Shown here: positions 24,311 to 35,005 of the stretch, one piece after another
Layout: the number at the start of each line of letters is the position of its first letter
How positions within the stretch are numbered: position 1 is the first letter of the stretch
DNA from: Cannabis sativa
Taxonomy: Eukaryota > Streptophyta > Magnoliopsida > Rosales > Cannabaceae
Direction of reading: 5' to 3'
Assembly: GCF_029168945.1 (NCBI RefSeq)
Contig: NC_083607.1
Coordinates: 13,038,001 to 13,102,000, forward strand
DNA: 64,000 nucleotides
Translations under genes and position numbers: made by a program
Notes under the pieces: generated by a model
Database searches by the model: none
The model's input: the letters and a program-made list of their open reading frames with translations, nothing else
What the model was told of the DNA's origin: nothing

Positions 24311-25750
24311 CTCTATCTCCTTGTCAATTGGAGATTGTGACATCTCAGTCTCTTACACTGCAACCCCTTCCCAGGCACACAACTCCTAGGCCAGCCTCTG
24401 CTGGCCCACCTTTACCCGCCATAAAAGGGTACGGTTCCTTCATTAGGATTCTCCTTCCCCATGAGGCTATCTATTCTTGGCCACAAATACCTCACAAAGG
24501 CCGCCATTTTGAGAAAGTGCCATGATCAGGAACATGTAAATCTTTAGAAACGGGCTACTCGAATGTCTTCCATCAAGACAGCCGAGATTGCTCAGGGAGT
24601 CCACCAGCCTTTGTCCCCTGGCCCTGTGTTGGATCTGACTGCAGTGAGCCAAAATCTAATACCTAAGGTGGGCAGAGCTATTGCCCCTTATGTTGGGTTT
24701 TGTGCCCTAAATAAAACCCATTTCAATATAATCAGATTTACTAATTAATAAAAATTAGAAATCACTTTTATGTTGCATGGTTCACATGATTTATTTCATG
24801 ATTATGTTTAATGTATAAATTCTATTAAGTCCAGAACATATTTACTTGTTCATGATTATAGTGTCGTCAGCACAGTGGAATATAATCATGATTATACGTT
24901 CAAAAGTTTAATTCCCATGATTTGTCAATTCACTGGATTTAGACTCGCATGATAATCTGCAATAGGTATACTTACACCTTGGATAAGTGTTATGTCCTTT
25001 CTAGGGCATTGGCAAAGTAAACCAGTATCGGATGTATGGAGTATACATTGGAAGGGATCGATATTGATCTTAGATAAGATATCATAAACTTACCGTTATA
25101 TCTTTCTAAGTTAATATCAATGGTTGATCTTAGGTCTATGAATCTCAATCCTGGCATGGTTATGTTCGATCTCAAGAGTGTTATTTGTGTTCTTTGATTT
25201 GTTAGTTAAGCCTACCTTTTGGTCTGGGTGATACATACATTTTGGGAACATGATAGTACAATTGAGTTAGAGCGCTAAATATAGATATGGAATCTATAGC
25301 TTCTATAAGTTTTTAAAAGGGAAACGATGATCTCTTTCGAGCTTGGCTGAATAGAGATAAATGATTGAGGCCTCATTTCAGTAATTATATTAGTTTACTG
25401 AAGTATCATTTATAGGTTGCTAAGTGTTTTAAGGATAAAATATATTGAAGGGTAGAACGGTAAATTTATCCCTATTTAGTGTAGATCATCTATAGAGGAT
25501 CCTTGACTATTAGGATTGTAACAATGGATAATCATAACGTATCTATATCGTGGTACGTATAGAGTGTTCTATATAACTGAGAGTGTATTCAATTCCATGT
25601 TCTATAGTGGTTCAATGAGGAATTAATCAATTGAGAATTTACTTGGTGAATTTTAGATCCACTTATTGAAAGCTCGGTTATATAGGCCCATGGTGCCCTC
25701 ACTAGTTGAGATAATACTGCTTGCAAACTTAGTTAATTAATTTTAATTAA

Positions 25751-26100
25751 GGGATATTGGCGGCTAAACCACCTGAACTTTACGGTTTGTAACACTTAAC
25801 CACAAAAACCAAATTTTAGGGGCTAAACTACCTAAACCCTGGTTCCGTTTTGCTCTGCACACCTCCGTCCAAAAATCACAGTTAAGTGCCACGGTGGACT
25901 GTCCACGTGTACACACTTGTACACGTGGCAAATTTATAGTGGTCCACGTAATATTAGTTTTAAAAAATAATTATAAATATTTAAAAAAATTAAAAAATCA
26001 AAAAAAGAATTATTTTTTTTTTCTTTTTTACTTTTTTTAATTTAAAAAAAAAATAAAAAATTACTTTTTTTTTCTTTTTCTTCTTATTCTTCTTTCTTCT
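25751..26100 (+). repeat. Left terminal inverted repeat of the MULE
   Basis: Reverse complement of 33838-34185 over its length. The outer 250 bp is well conserved (for example 'ccacggtggactgtccacgtg' against its partner near 34030) and the inner 100 bp is A/T homopolymer-rich and less exact. Confidence 0.9.
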
Positions 26101-26114
26101 TTCCAGCCCAATAA

Positions 26115-26355
26115 ACATTATCACTTCACTCCACAGTACCTTCTTCTTCATCGTCTTCCAACTTCAAATCCACAATCACTCAGCTTTCACACCCCACAAC
26201 ACACTTTCTCCTCCTAAGAACCCCTCATCTTCTTTCCTCTTCTCTTAATATCACCTCATCCAAGCCTCTCTGCACCTACGCCTTCCCCAATGCCAAAAGC
26301 CACGGAGTCTCTCGTCGCTACGGCGGACCCTCCGAGCGTGAAGGCCCAAGGTATC
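26115..26355 (+). pseudogene. Captured gene fragment, transit-peptide-like, left of the copia insertion
   Basis: One frame stays open for about 80 codons up to the copia insertion point and continues in frame on the far side at 33342. It is rich in Ser, Thr, Pro and Leu with few acids (SSSSSSNFKSTITQLSHP, then SSSLNITSSKPLCTYAF), then turns basic with Gly and Arg (SRRYGGPSEREGPRY). That shift resembles a chloroplast transit peptide leading into a mature domain. I do not recognise the gene. The absence of an in-frame ATG at the start means it may be only part of a coding exon. Confidence 0.5.
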
Positions 26356-26596
26356 TAACAGCTCGAGTGAGCTTGAACAAGAAGAAAGTAAAAACAGAGA
26401 GAGAACAGAGAGGTAAGATCAATTGGATTGAATGAATCAAATCAGTACAAACACCAATGCTTGCTACTTATACCAAGTAACAAGGAAGCAAAATGATACA
26501 GCAAAAATAACAGAAATATACAGCTGGACTAACCAACTAACCTAACCAATTCCCAACTAACTCAAACAAACATAACTGACTCAACAGTTCTTGAAA
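26356..26596 (-). repeat. 3' LTR of the nested copia element
   Basis: 241 bp, four mismatches against 33096-33336. A GCTACTTATACC segment may hold a TATA-like element on the opposite strand. Confidence 0.92.
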
Positions 26597-26608
26597 CTCC
26601 CCCTCAAG
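26597..26608 (-). other. Polypurine tract of the nested copia element
   Basis: CTTGAGGGGGAG on the element's strand, directly adjoining the 3' LTR. Confidence 0.85.
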
Positions 26609-29600
26609 ATGGAGAAAATATGTTCTTCAATCCCATCTTGTCTTTAAAGTTGTTGAATTGGTTTGGAAAAAGGGGCTTAGTTAGGATATTTGCTACTTGA
26701 TCTCTTGTGGAAACATGGACTGTCTTTATGACACCTTGTTGCACCTTTTCTCGAACTAGATGACAATCTATCTCTATATGTTTGGCTCTCTCGTGAAAAA
26801 CTGGGTTTGCTGCAATGTGTTGGGCTGACTTGTTATCACAATAAAGTAAAGTAGTGTTGGAAATTATTTTACCAGGATCTAGATTTACTAACAAGTATGT
26901 TGGATTAACAAGCTAATATGAATTCTAAAACAATGAAAATAAACACATATAAAGTTAGAAAACCTTACAGTGGGTGCAGCGGAATAATATGACTCCTTCC
27001 ATTCAGATCTCTAGCCCTTGATTCCTTTCTGTAGCAGAGCATCACCAAGATCTGAACCTGGATCTTCTAATCTCTTTCTTTGACGCAGAATTTCCATAGT
27101 CTTACATACTATGATTGAGGTACCACTTGATGTGTGTGGGCACTACTCATCTCACTCAAAGTTTCGAAATTTAGAGAGAAGAAAAGAGAGAGAGAGGCGT
27201 GTGAGGCTTTTTCTGAGAGAAATAAAGTCATCAAAGATGTGTGTGTATTTCCTCAAGCCAACACTTTCTATTTATAGAAAACCCTCTAGGTTTAGGTTAG
27301 AATTGTATGGCATTAAACTAATGGAAACTACAAATGGAATTTCCTATGCATAGGGCCGGTCATACAAAGGGTATTGGGCCTCACTTTGCAACTTTCCCAT
27401 TTTGTTATTTTCCATTCCCATTTTCTCAAAAATGCCAATTTTCCAATTTAACCATTTAAATGCCAATTATAATTATTTAATAACTTGGAAATAATTATCA
27501 AATAATATTGCCATTTAATATATTTATTAATTTAGACATATAGAGTCTCTTAATCAATAAATAAACCTAAAATCTCTTTTCTTTACAATTTTGCCCTTGC
27601 TTAGTGAAAATTCATAAAGTAGACATAGTCTAACTTTTAGAATTTTAATTGATTAATTAAAATCAATTAACTGAGTCTTACAAGCAGTATGGTCTCAACT
27701 AGTATGGGGACCATGGGTCTATATAACCGAGCTTCCAATAATTCGAACCGAATTTACCAAGTAAATTCCCTAACTTATTAATTCCTCATTGAATCCACAC
27801 TTAGAACTTGGAATTGCACTCTCAATCATATAGAAACGCTCTATATGTTCCACGATATAGACACGTCATTAGTTATCCATTGTTATAACCCTAATGTGAT
27901 CAATGATCCTCTATATAGATGATTTACACTGTAAAGGGATTAAATTACCGTAACACCCTACAATGTATTTTATCCTTAAAACACTTAACCCTGTATAAAT
28001 GATATTTCACCTAAGTGAAATGAGATCTCCACCATTTATCTTCGTTTGGTTAAGCTCGAAGGAAATCATCCTTTACTTCTATTTGCCAAATAGAAGCTAT
28101 AGATTCCATATTTATGTTAGCGCTCCCACTCAATTGCACTACCGTGTTCCCAAAATGTAAGTATCACCCTAACCCAAAAGTAGGCTTAACTTAACAAATC
28201 AAAGAACACGAATAACACTCTTGAGATTGAACCTAACCATATCAGGATTGAGATCATTTGATCTAGATCAATAGGTGATATTGAATTGAATAGACATTAC
28301 GGTAAATTTTAACATATCTAATCAAAGTTTAATATCGGTCCCTTCCGATGTATACTCCATACATCCGATACTGGTAAACTTTGCCAATGTCCTGGAAAGG
28401 ACATAACACTTTTCCAAGGTGTAAGAATACCTATTGCTGATTATACCATGTCAGTCTAAATCCAGTGTTCTGACAAATCAGGGAATAAACTTTTGAACAT
28501 ATGATTAAGATTATATTCCACTGTGCTGACAACACTATAATCTTTAACCAACTCATATGTTTAGGACTTAAAAAGAATTCATACATTATATACATATAAT
28601 CATGAAATAAATCATGTGAACCATGCAACATAAAATGTTATTTCTGATCTTTATTAATAAGTAAATCTGATTATATGAAATGAGTTTTATTTAGGGCATA
28701 AAACCCAACAAGTAGGTCCTTCATGTTTGATTTGAAGTTCTTTGAGGATAGAAAGTAGCCAAACCACTTCACAAGTGGTATTGGCCATGGCTTTATATTC
28801 AGCCTCTGCAGAGGACCTTGAAACCGTGTGTTGCTTTTTGCTTTTCCAAGAGATGATGGACGTTCCAACAAAAATGTAAAAGCCAGTTGTTGACCTCCTT
28901 GTATCTGGACATGCTGCCCAATCTGAATCAGTATAGGCATATAACTTCACTTCAGTATTGGTAGCAAAGAAAAGTCCTTGTCCAGGAGTCCCTTTAACAT
29001 ATTGAAGAACTCTTTGTGTTGCATGTAGATGAGTGACTCTAGGTGTGCATAAGAACTGGCTTAGCTTGTTTACTGAGTAGGAAATGTCAGGCCTTGTGAT
29101 GGTCAAATATTGTAGCTTTCCCACTATCCTTCTATATAATGTTGGATTGGCCAACTTCTCTTTCTCATCAAGCCCAAGTTTGAGATTTGCTTCCATTGGT
29201 GTACTCACTGGTTTGGAACCTAGATAGCCTAGATCTTCCAACAATAGAAGTGCATAAGGTCTTTCTAAAACAAAGATCCCTTTCTCAGATCTAGCAACTT
29301 CAAGTCCTAGGAAATACCTCAAATTTCCTAAGTCTTTTAGCTGAAATCTTGTGTGTAACCTTGCTTTGAGAGCTTCAAGTTCCACTAAATTGTTGCTAGC
29401 AAGAATTACATCATCAACATAAACCAATAGAAATATGAAATTTACATTGAAATGTTTTATGAACAAGGAATGATCAGTTGCTGAATGGTGAAATCCTTCA
29501 TCATTCAAAGCACTTGAGAACTTGGCAAACCATTGTTTTGAAGCTTGCTTCAATCCATACAATGACTTTTGCAACTTGCATACTGCATTTGGTGGTAACT

Positions 29601-32600
29601 CCCCCTTAAGTCTTTACCCTTGAGGTATAGACATATACACATCTTCATGGAGATCACCATGTAGAAAGGCATTATTTACATCCAATTGATGTAAATGCCA
29701 GCCTTGAATGGCAGCAAGAGAAAGGACTAACTTTACAGTAACATGCTTAGTAACCGGGGCAAAAGTATCTGTGTAGTCAATCCCTTCTTGTTGATTGTAT
29801 CCCTTAGCTACCAACCGAGCTTTGAACCTTTCTACACTGCCATCTGCATTGAGTTTGATCTTGTAGACCCATTTAGAACCAATGACATGGTGTCCCTCGG
29901 GTAAAGAAATAATGATCCATGTATGATTCTTCTCAAGAGCCTCTATCTTAGTGTCCATTGCATTATCCCAAACAGGGATACCATGAGCTTGGTGAAAGAA
30001 CTCAGGCTCAAAATGTCTCAAAATGGCCAGAATAACAGCTCGAAATGTTGAAGATAGCTTGTTGTAACCAATGACCTGAGACAAAGGATGAGTAGTCACA
30101 AAAGAAACTTTAGCCAACTTAGACAAATTGGTAGAAGCAAGATAGCAATGGTATTCATTCAAGTATGATGGTTTATGTACTGCCCTGCCAGATCTGGTAT
30201 GAGAAAAATCATGAGAAGAAATATCTGCTGTACCAGGCAGATCAGAATGCACAACAAGTTTAGTAAAATCAGTGTGAGATAACTCAACTGAGGCAGGAAT
30301 ATGTGGAGACTGAGATGGAGTATTATCAGAAGAGTTAGAAGAAAGAAACTCACCTGATACAGTACCTGGTGCTGTTGAACCCAAGGGTTCTGTAGGAACA
30401 GAAGTAATACCTGGTGCAGAAACATGAGAATAATCTGCAATATCTGATACAATGTGTGGAGAAGAGGCAAAAAAATTCTCATAGGCAGGTGAGATACCTC
30501 CAGTAGAGACAAAAGGAAAAATATGCTCATAAAAATAAACATCTCGAGAAATAAAAGTGAGATTTTTATTCAAATCAAGCAGTTTGTAACCTTTTACACT
30601 TGGAGGATATCCCAAAAATATGCAAGGGGCAGACCTAGGTGAGAATTTTGACCTTGTTTGACTCAAAGTGGAAGCATAAGCTAGACACCCAAAAGCTTTT
30701 AAATGGTCATAGGCTGGTTCTTTAGAGTGAAGAATAGCAAAAGGTGTCTTGCCTTTGAGATTAGGTGTAGGAGTTCTATTAATTAAATAGGCTGCAGTAG
30801 CCACACAATCTCCCCAATATACCAAAGGAATGTAAGATTGAAAGAGTAAAGCCCTAGCAACATTGAGTAAATGTTGATGCTTTCTCTCAACAACAGAGTT
30901 TTGTTGAGGTCTTTGCACACAAGAATGATAGTGCATAATCCCAAGTTCATTGAACAAGTCTTTGAACTGTAATTCTTTTTCATTATCAGACCTCATACCC
31001 TTGATTGTCTTACCAAACTGATTTTGAACAAGAGTAATGAATTGGGGTATAGCATGCTGAGCATCAGACTTTTGTTTGATGAGCTTAATCCATGTATATC
31101 TGGAACAATCATCAACAATGGCAATAAAGTACTTATACCCTTCAATGGGACAAGTGTTATAGGGACCCCAAATGTCAACATGAATGAGATCAAAGCACTT
31201 TTCAGCAATATTATGATTTGAAAAGAAATGAAGTTTCCTTTGTTTGGCATAATGACAAATAGAGCAATGAAACAAAGAATTAGAATCAACATGAAATTTC
31301 AAAGCTTTATTCAATGGATGAGTTTTTACACAAGATGGATGGCCCAATCTATAGTGCCAAACAGTTTCATTGGAAATTTTAGAATCAAAAAAAGTGGCAG
31401 CAACAGAAATCAGATTCTTATTACAGCTTTGATCAATATTCAAGTAGTATAAATTGTCAAATTTTCTACCCATCCCAATCACCTTGGTCTTGGAAGTGTC
31501 CTGAATGATACAATCATCATCAGAAAACAAGAAAGTGCAATTATTTGTGGCTGTTAACGAATTGACAGACAACAAATTACACTTAAAAGAAGGCACATAT
31601 AGAACATTTTTAAGGAAAAGTTCAGGACTCAAATGAACTGTTCCTATGCAAGAAATCTCAGCATGCAATCCATTAGGCATCAAAACAGTTTTTAATCTGG
31701 TATTGACAGTAGTATTTTTGAATAAATTGATATCATAACACACATGATGTGTTGCACCTGTATCAATAATCCAATAAGAGCTAGGAGTAGAGATTTTCAT
31801 ACCAGAAAAATGTGAAACAACTGGCTGATCTTTAGAGACATTTTGAGTGTTGTTCTCAGTGGCCTTTTGAGCAAGAATAGCCACCAACTTCTGGCATTGA
31901 ACACTTGACAAACTAGAGATAAGATCTCTTTCCATTGTAGGCTCCTCGGCCTTGCCTTCATCAGCACCAGAAAAATTAACTCCTGCTGGTTTTCCAGGAT
32001 TTCCTTTAGCATCACAATTAGGAAACTTTCCATGGTATTTATGTCTAGGAGGATATCCATTCAGCTTGTAGCATCTTTCGATTGAATGTCCATTCATTCC
32101 ACAGTGAGTACAATTGTACTTAGATCTGAACGGTTGAATAGCACCAGCGAACTGCCCATTGTTTCCTGAACCAGCAAACTGTCCATTGTTTCCTGGAGTT
32201 CCTTTATCCTGATCAGTAGTATTGTTGTAGCTATTTGTCAAATTTCTCTGTCTTTCTTCTTGTATAACAACAACATAAGCCTTGTTAACGCTTGGAAGAG
32301 GATCACGCATTAAAATCTGAGACCTAACAAGACTGTAGGAATCATTTAATCCAACCAAAAACTCAAGCAATATGTCCTCTTCTTGATACTCTTGTATCAC
32401 CTTCACTGTGCCACAAGAACAAACAGGTGGTGGGCGAAGTTCTCTTATCTGATCCCAAAGGGATTTCAAACGAGTGTAGTATGTTGTAACAGTATTAGAT
32501 CCCTGAACAAGACTTTGCATCGTCTTCTTGGCTTCAAAGATCCGAGGTGCGTTCCTCTCATTGAATCGTTCATGCAGCTCAGCCCAGATTTCTGCTGCAT

Positions 32601-33036
32601 TATCAAGATACACGATGCTGTCTGCGATCTCATCAGAAATGGCGTGCAAGATCCATGAAATCACGGTGTTATTACATCGACACCAGCTATCGTAGTCATC
32701 GTGATCTTCATCAGGTTGTGGTAACCTTCCACTAACGAATTTGACTTTGTTCCTAGCAACCAAAGCAATCAGCATAGATCTTCTCCAAGTGCTATAATTC
32801 TCACTGCCTTTGAGAATTTTAGGAACAAGCACGACACCTGGCTTATCACCATTTGAAAGGAAGTAGGGATTCGACAAATCATTAGCAGTTGTCGATCTCG
32901 AATTTTCTCCAAGAACTGAGAACGTATTCGAGTTCAAAGAATTATCTTCAGCTTCACGATTCGCTCGAGTATGGACTCCATTGCTACGACCTTGAGCTCC
33001 ACCTCCTCGAACCATATTCACAGAACAAGTAATCAC
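26604..33036 (-). pseudogene. Copia gag-pol polyprotein, one nonsense codon plus an insertion
   Basis: Starts at Met 33036. It runs 1140 codons to a TAA at 29614-29616 and continues in the same frame (29613-28711) until solo LTR B; the last RNase H part resumes at 26849 and ends at 26604. Order of domains: copia-type gag ([20 protein letters not shown] near residue 80), zinc knuckle [14 protein letters not shown], protease [12 protein letters not shown]-pre-integrase ([10 protein letters not shown]), integrase ([16 protein letters not shown], then NSVVERKHQ), RT ([10 protein letters not shown] and YVDDVILAS), and RNase H (YTDSDWAACPDTRRS, SRSSAEAEYKAM). The integrase SDNGGEF motif reads SDNEKEL. 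Apart from the single stop and the insertion, the frame is intact for over 1,500 codons. Confidence 0.92.
26855..28710 (-). mobile_element. Solo LTR B inside the copia RNase H, TSD AGTAG
   Basis: 1856 bp from TGTTGG to CCAACA, flanked by AGTAG at 26850-26854 and 28711-28715. It is colinear with solo LTR C and, in reverse, with the LTRs of the 51-61 kb element. It interrupts the RNase H coding sequence of the copia element and is the innermost, hence youngest, layer of the nest. Confidence 0.95.
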
Positions 33037-33083
33037 AGATCAAAGAACAAACAAAATGAAGAATAACAGGAGCACAGCAACCT

Positions 33084-33095
33084 GCTCTGATACCA
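33084..33095 (-). other. Primer-binding site, initiator tRNA-Met
   Basis: TGGTATCAGAGC on the element's strand, immediately after the 5' LTR. It matches the canonical plant retrotransposon PBS exactly. Confidence 0.92.
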
Positions 33096-33336
33096 TAACA
33101 GCTCGAGGGAGCTTGAACAAGAAGAAAATAAAAACAAAGAGAGAACAGAGAGGTAAGATCAATTGGATTGAATGAATCAAATCAGTACAAACACCAATGC
33201 TTGCTACTTATACCAAGTAACGAGGAAGCAAAATGATACAGCAAAAATAACAGAAATATACAGCTGGACTAACCAACTAACCTAACCAATTCCCAACTAA
33301 CTCAAACAAACATAACTGACTCAACAGTTCTTGAAA
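33096..33336 (-). repeat. 5' LTR of the nested copia element
   Basis: 241 bp, pairs with 26356-26596. Ends against the GTATC duplication. Confidence 0.92.
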
Positions 33337-33341
33337 GTATC

Positions 33342-33480
33342 CGAACAAGCTCCAACCTTCAGAGAGGCGCAAGAAGAGCCAGCCGATGTGGGATACTCTT
33401 ATTTTGAACCACGTTATAATTAGGGTTAGGGCTTTATTTGCTGTGTTGAAATCAGTCTCTGAAGCTTGGAAGAAAGAATA
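33342..33480 (+). pseudogene. Captured sequence between the copia insertion and the TRM112-like ORF
   Basis: Continues the frame of 26115-26355 (PNKLQPSERRKKSQPMWDTL) and stays open to a TAA at about 33480. It contains ATTAGGGTTAGGGCTTTATTTGC near 33420, which reads like plant 5' UTR sequence. The join between a first gene fragment and the TRM112 leader may lie here, but I cannot place it. Confidence 0.4.
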
Positions 33481-33490
33481 ATTGTACAAT

Positions 33491-33868
33491 ATGAGACTTC
33501 TTACTCATAACATATTGTCCTCTAACATCAAGGGGGTCACCAATGGCTTACCTCTCCGGATCGAAGTGGTGAAAGTAGTCGAGAAAGAGGTTGAACTAAA
33601 CCCCGATTTTCTCAAATCCATGTTCTCCAAAATTGACTGGAACGCCCTAGTCGAGGTCGCTCGCTCAATCGGCTACACTAAGCTCCCCAACGAGGTTGAT
33701 CCTTCTATGCTCGACTCCGACGACTTCCTTCGCCGTTTTCACCACGCCCTCCTCCAACTTCACCTCGAAGAAGGCGCCCTTATCTGCCCCGAGACTCGTC
33801 GCTGGTTCTCTGTCACTAAGGGAATCCCCAATATGCAGAAAAAGAAGAAGAAAGAAAAAGAAAAGTAA
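33491..33868 (+). CDS. TRM112/SMO2-like protein carried by the MULE, chimeric C-terminus
   Basis: From Met at 33491 (an in-frame ATG at 33482 adds 3 residues) the product is about 125 aa. It starts MRLLTHNILSSNIKGVTNG and includes NPDFLKSMFSKIDWNALVE, HHALLQLHLEEGALICPE and VTKGIPNM, the order and spacing of the TRM112 family. TRM112 is a small zinc-related activator that stabilises several methyltransferases acting on tRNA, rRNA and release factor; the Arabidopsis member is SMO2. About nine C-terminal residues normally following IPNM are replaced by a Lys/Glu-rich tail encoded by the inverted repeat. The CPETG motif reads CPETR. It is a captured copy, not the cellular gene. Whether it is expressed is unknown. 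Confidence 0.85.
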   Translation: MRLLTHNILSSNIKGVTNGLPLRIEVVKVVEKEVELNPDFLKSMFSKIDWNALVEVARSIGYTKLPNEVDPSMLDSDDFLRRFHHALLQLHLEEGALICPETRRWFSVTKGIPNMQKKKKKEKEK

Positions 33869-34185
33869 TTTTTTAATTTTTTTTAAATTAGAAAAAGTAA
33901 AAAAAATAAAAAATAAAATAAAATAAAAAAATTCTGATTTTTAATTTTTTTTAAATATTTATAATTATTTTTTAAAATTGATATTACGTGGACCACTAAA
34001 AATTTGCCATGTGTACAAGTGTGTACACATGGACAGTCCACCGTGGCACTTAACTGTGATTTTTGGACGGAGGTGTGCAGAGCAATACGGAACCAGAGTT
34101 TAGGTAGTCTAGCGGCCAAAAATTTGATTTTTGTGGTTAAGTGTTACAAACCGTAAAGTTCAAGTGGTTTAGCCGCCAATATTCC
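33838..34185 (+). repeat. Right terminal inverted repeat of the MULE
   Basis: Reverse complement of 25751-26100. It supplies the last codons of the TRM112-like ORF and ends GCCAATATTCC before the 9-bp duplication. Confidence 0.9.
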
Positions 34186-35005
34186 TTTAATTAATCAATT
34201 ATAATTCTAAAATTAAACTGTCTTATTTATGAATTTTCACTAAGCAATGGCTTAATTGTGAAGAAAAGAGGTTTTGGGGTCAATTTGTTAATTAAGAGAC
34301 TTTGTATGGTCTAATTAATAAATTACATAAATGACAATTTTATTTAGTAATTAATTATAATTATTAAATAAATAATTTTGGCATTTATAAGGTTGAATTG
34401 GAAAATATGTTATTATTAAAAAGAAGAATAAGTGGTTGAAATAAAGTGGCAAAAATCTAACTAGAAATCGGTCCCTTAATATGCACGACCAAGAAGTGAT
34501 TTTTTCCCAATACTTTATTCTTTTTTAATCCATATAATTCAACCCTAAGCCCTAGTTGAAACACTATAAAAGGAACATAATGCTCTCATCTCATCCACTT
34601 GACACTTTGTCAAATTAATGCCTTCAACCAAACTAGATGAGAAAGTTCCTTCGTTAGTGATTTTCAAACCTCATTCATTGTTCTTCACCTATTTCGGCCT
34701 ATAGTGAGTGAGTGTCGTGCCCACACATAACAAGTCAAGTACTCAATCATAGTGAGTAAGACGGTGGTAACCAAACCCGAACGAGAGAAAGAGATCCAGG
34801 TTCAAATCTTGATAATGCTCTGCTACATAAAGGAATCAAAGGCTAGAGATCTTGAACGGAAGGAGTCATTATATTCCGCTGTAATCAATGTAAGGTTTTC
34901 TTAAACCCTTATGTGTTTATTTCATTGTTTTAGAGAATTGATATTTAGGATGTTAATTCAACATACGTGTTAGTAAATCTAGATCATGGTAAAATATTCC
35001 CAACA

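Larger units (their letters stand above)
26356..33336 (-). mobile_element. Nearly intact Ty1/copia element, TSD GTATC, split by solo LTR B
   Basis: Two 241-bp LTRs (26356-26596 and 33096-33336) differ at four positions by my count. GTATC flanks both sides (26351-26355 and 33337-33341). A perfect initiator-Met primer-binding site touches the 5' LTR (33084-33095) and a polypurine tract touches the 3' LTR (26597-26608). Without the inserted LTR the element is about 5.1 kb. A single gag-pol frame covers it except for one nonsense codon and the RNase H interruption. The low LTR divergence and good frame suggest recent insertion. The LTR ends implied by the TSD are unusual (starts TTTCAAG, ends CTGTTA), not TG..CA. 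Confidence 0.93.
25751..34185 (+). mobile_element. Pack-MULE-like Mutator element with captured gene sequence
   Basis: Long terminal inverted repeats of about 350 bp (25751-26100 and 33838-34185) start GGGATATTGGCGGCTAAACC and GGAATATTGGCGGCTAAACC read inward. The element is flanked by a perfect 9-bp duplication TTTAATTAA (25742-25750 and 34186-34194). Long TIRs with a 9-bp duplication are the hallmark of Mutator-like elements. No MURA transposase domain lies between the TIRs, so it is non-autonomous. Between the TIRs, apart from a later copia insertion, are two gene-like pieces: a Ser-rich open stretch on the left and a TRM112-like ORF on the right. The orientation given is that of these pieces. 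Confidence 0.88.
24691..35005 (+). mobile_element. Solo LTR A, TSD CCTTA, split by a MULE
   Basis: Left arm 24691-25750 and right arm 34195-35005 together make a 1.87-kb LTR. It starts TGTTGGGTTTTGTGCCC and ends CCCAACA, in the same orientation as the LTRs at 51154 and 59186. The CCTTA duplication is at 24686-24690 and 35006-35010. The two arms join without loss once the MULE and one copy of its 9-bp target duplication are removed. It is more diverged from the 51-kb LTRs than those are from each other, which suggests an older insertion. A TATA-like CACTATAAAAGG near 34562 corresponds to the LTR promoter. Confidence 0.92.

Noticed and set aside
23855..24343. 162-aa minus-strand frame with Val-rich, membrane-like sequence
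   Set aside because: Antisense of the CAA repeat (TTG/GTT/TGT runs) in the Transposase_28-type element.
33482..33490. Use of the ATG at 33482 as the TRM112-like start
   Set aside because: It is in frame but adds three residues absent from the family. The Met at 33491 gives the family start (M-x-LLTHN), so that one was preferred.
24691..35005. A complete LTR element from 24691 to 35005 with internal coding region
   Set aside because: The two ends are the two halves of one LTR, not two LTRs: they carry different, complementary portions and join at a MULE insertion.
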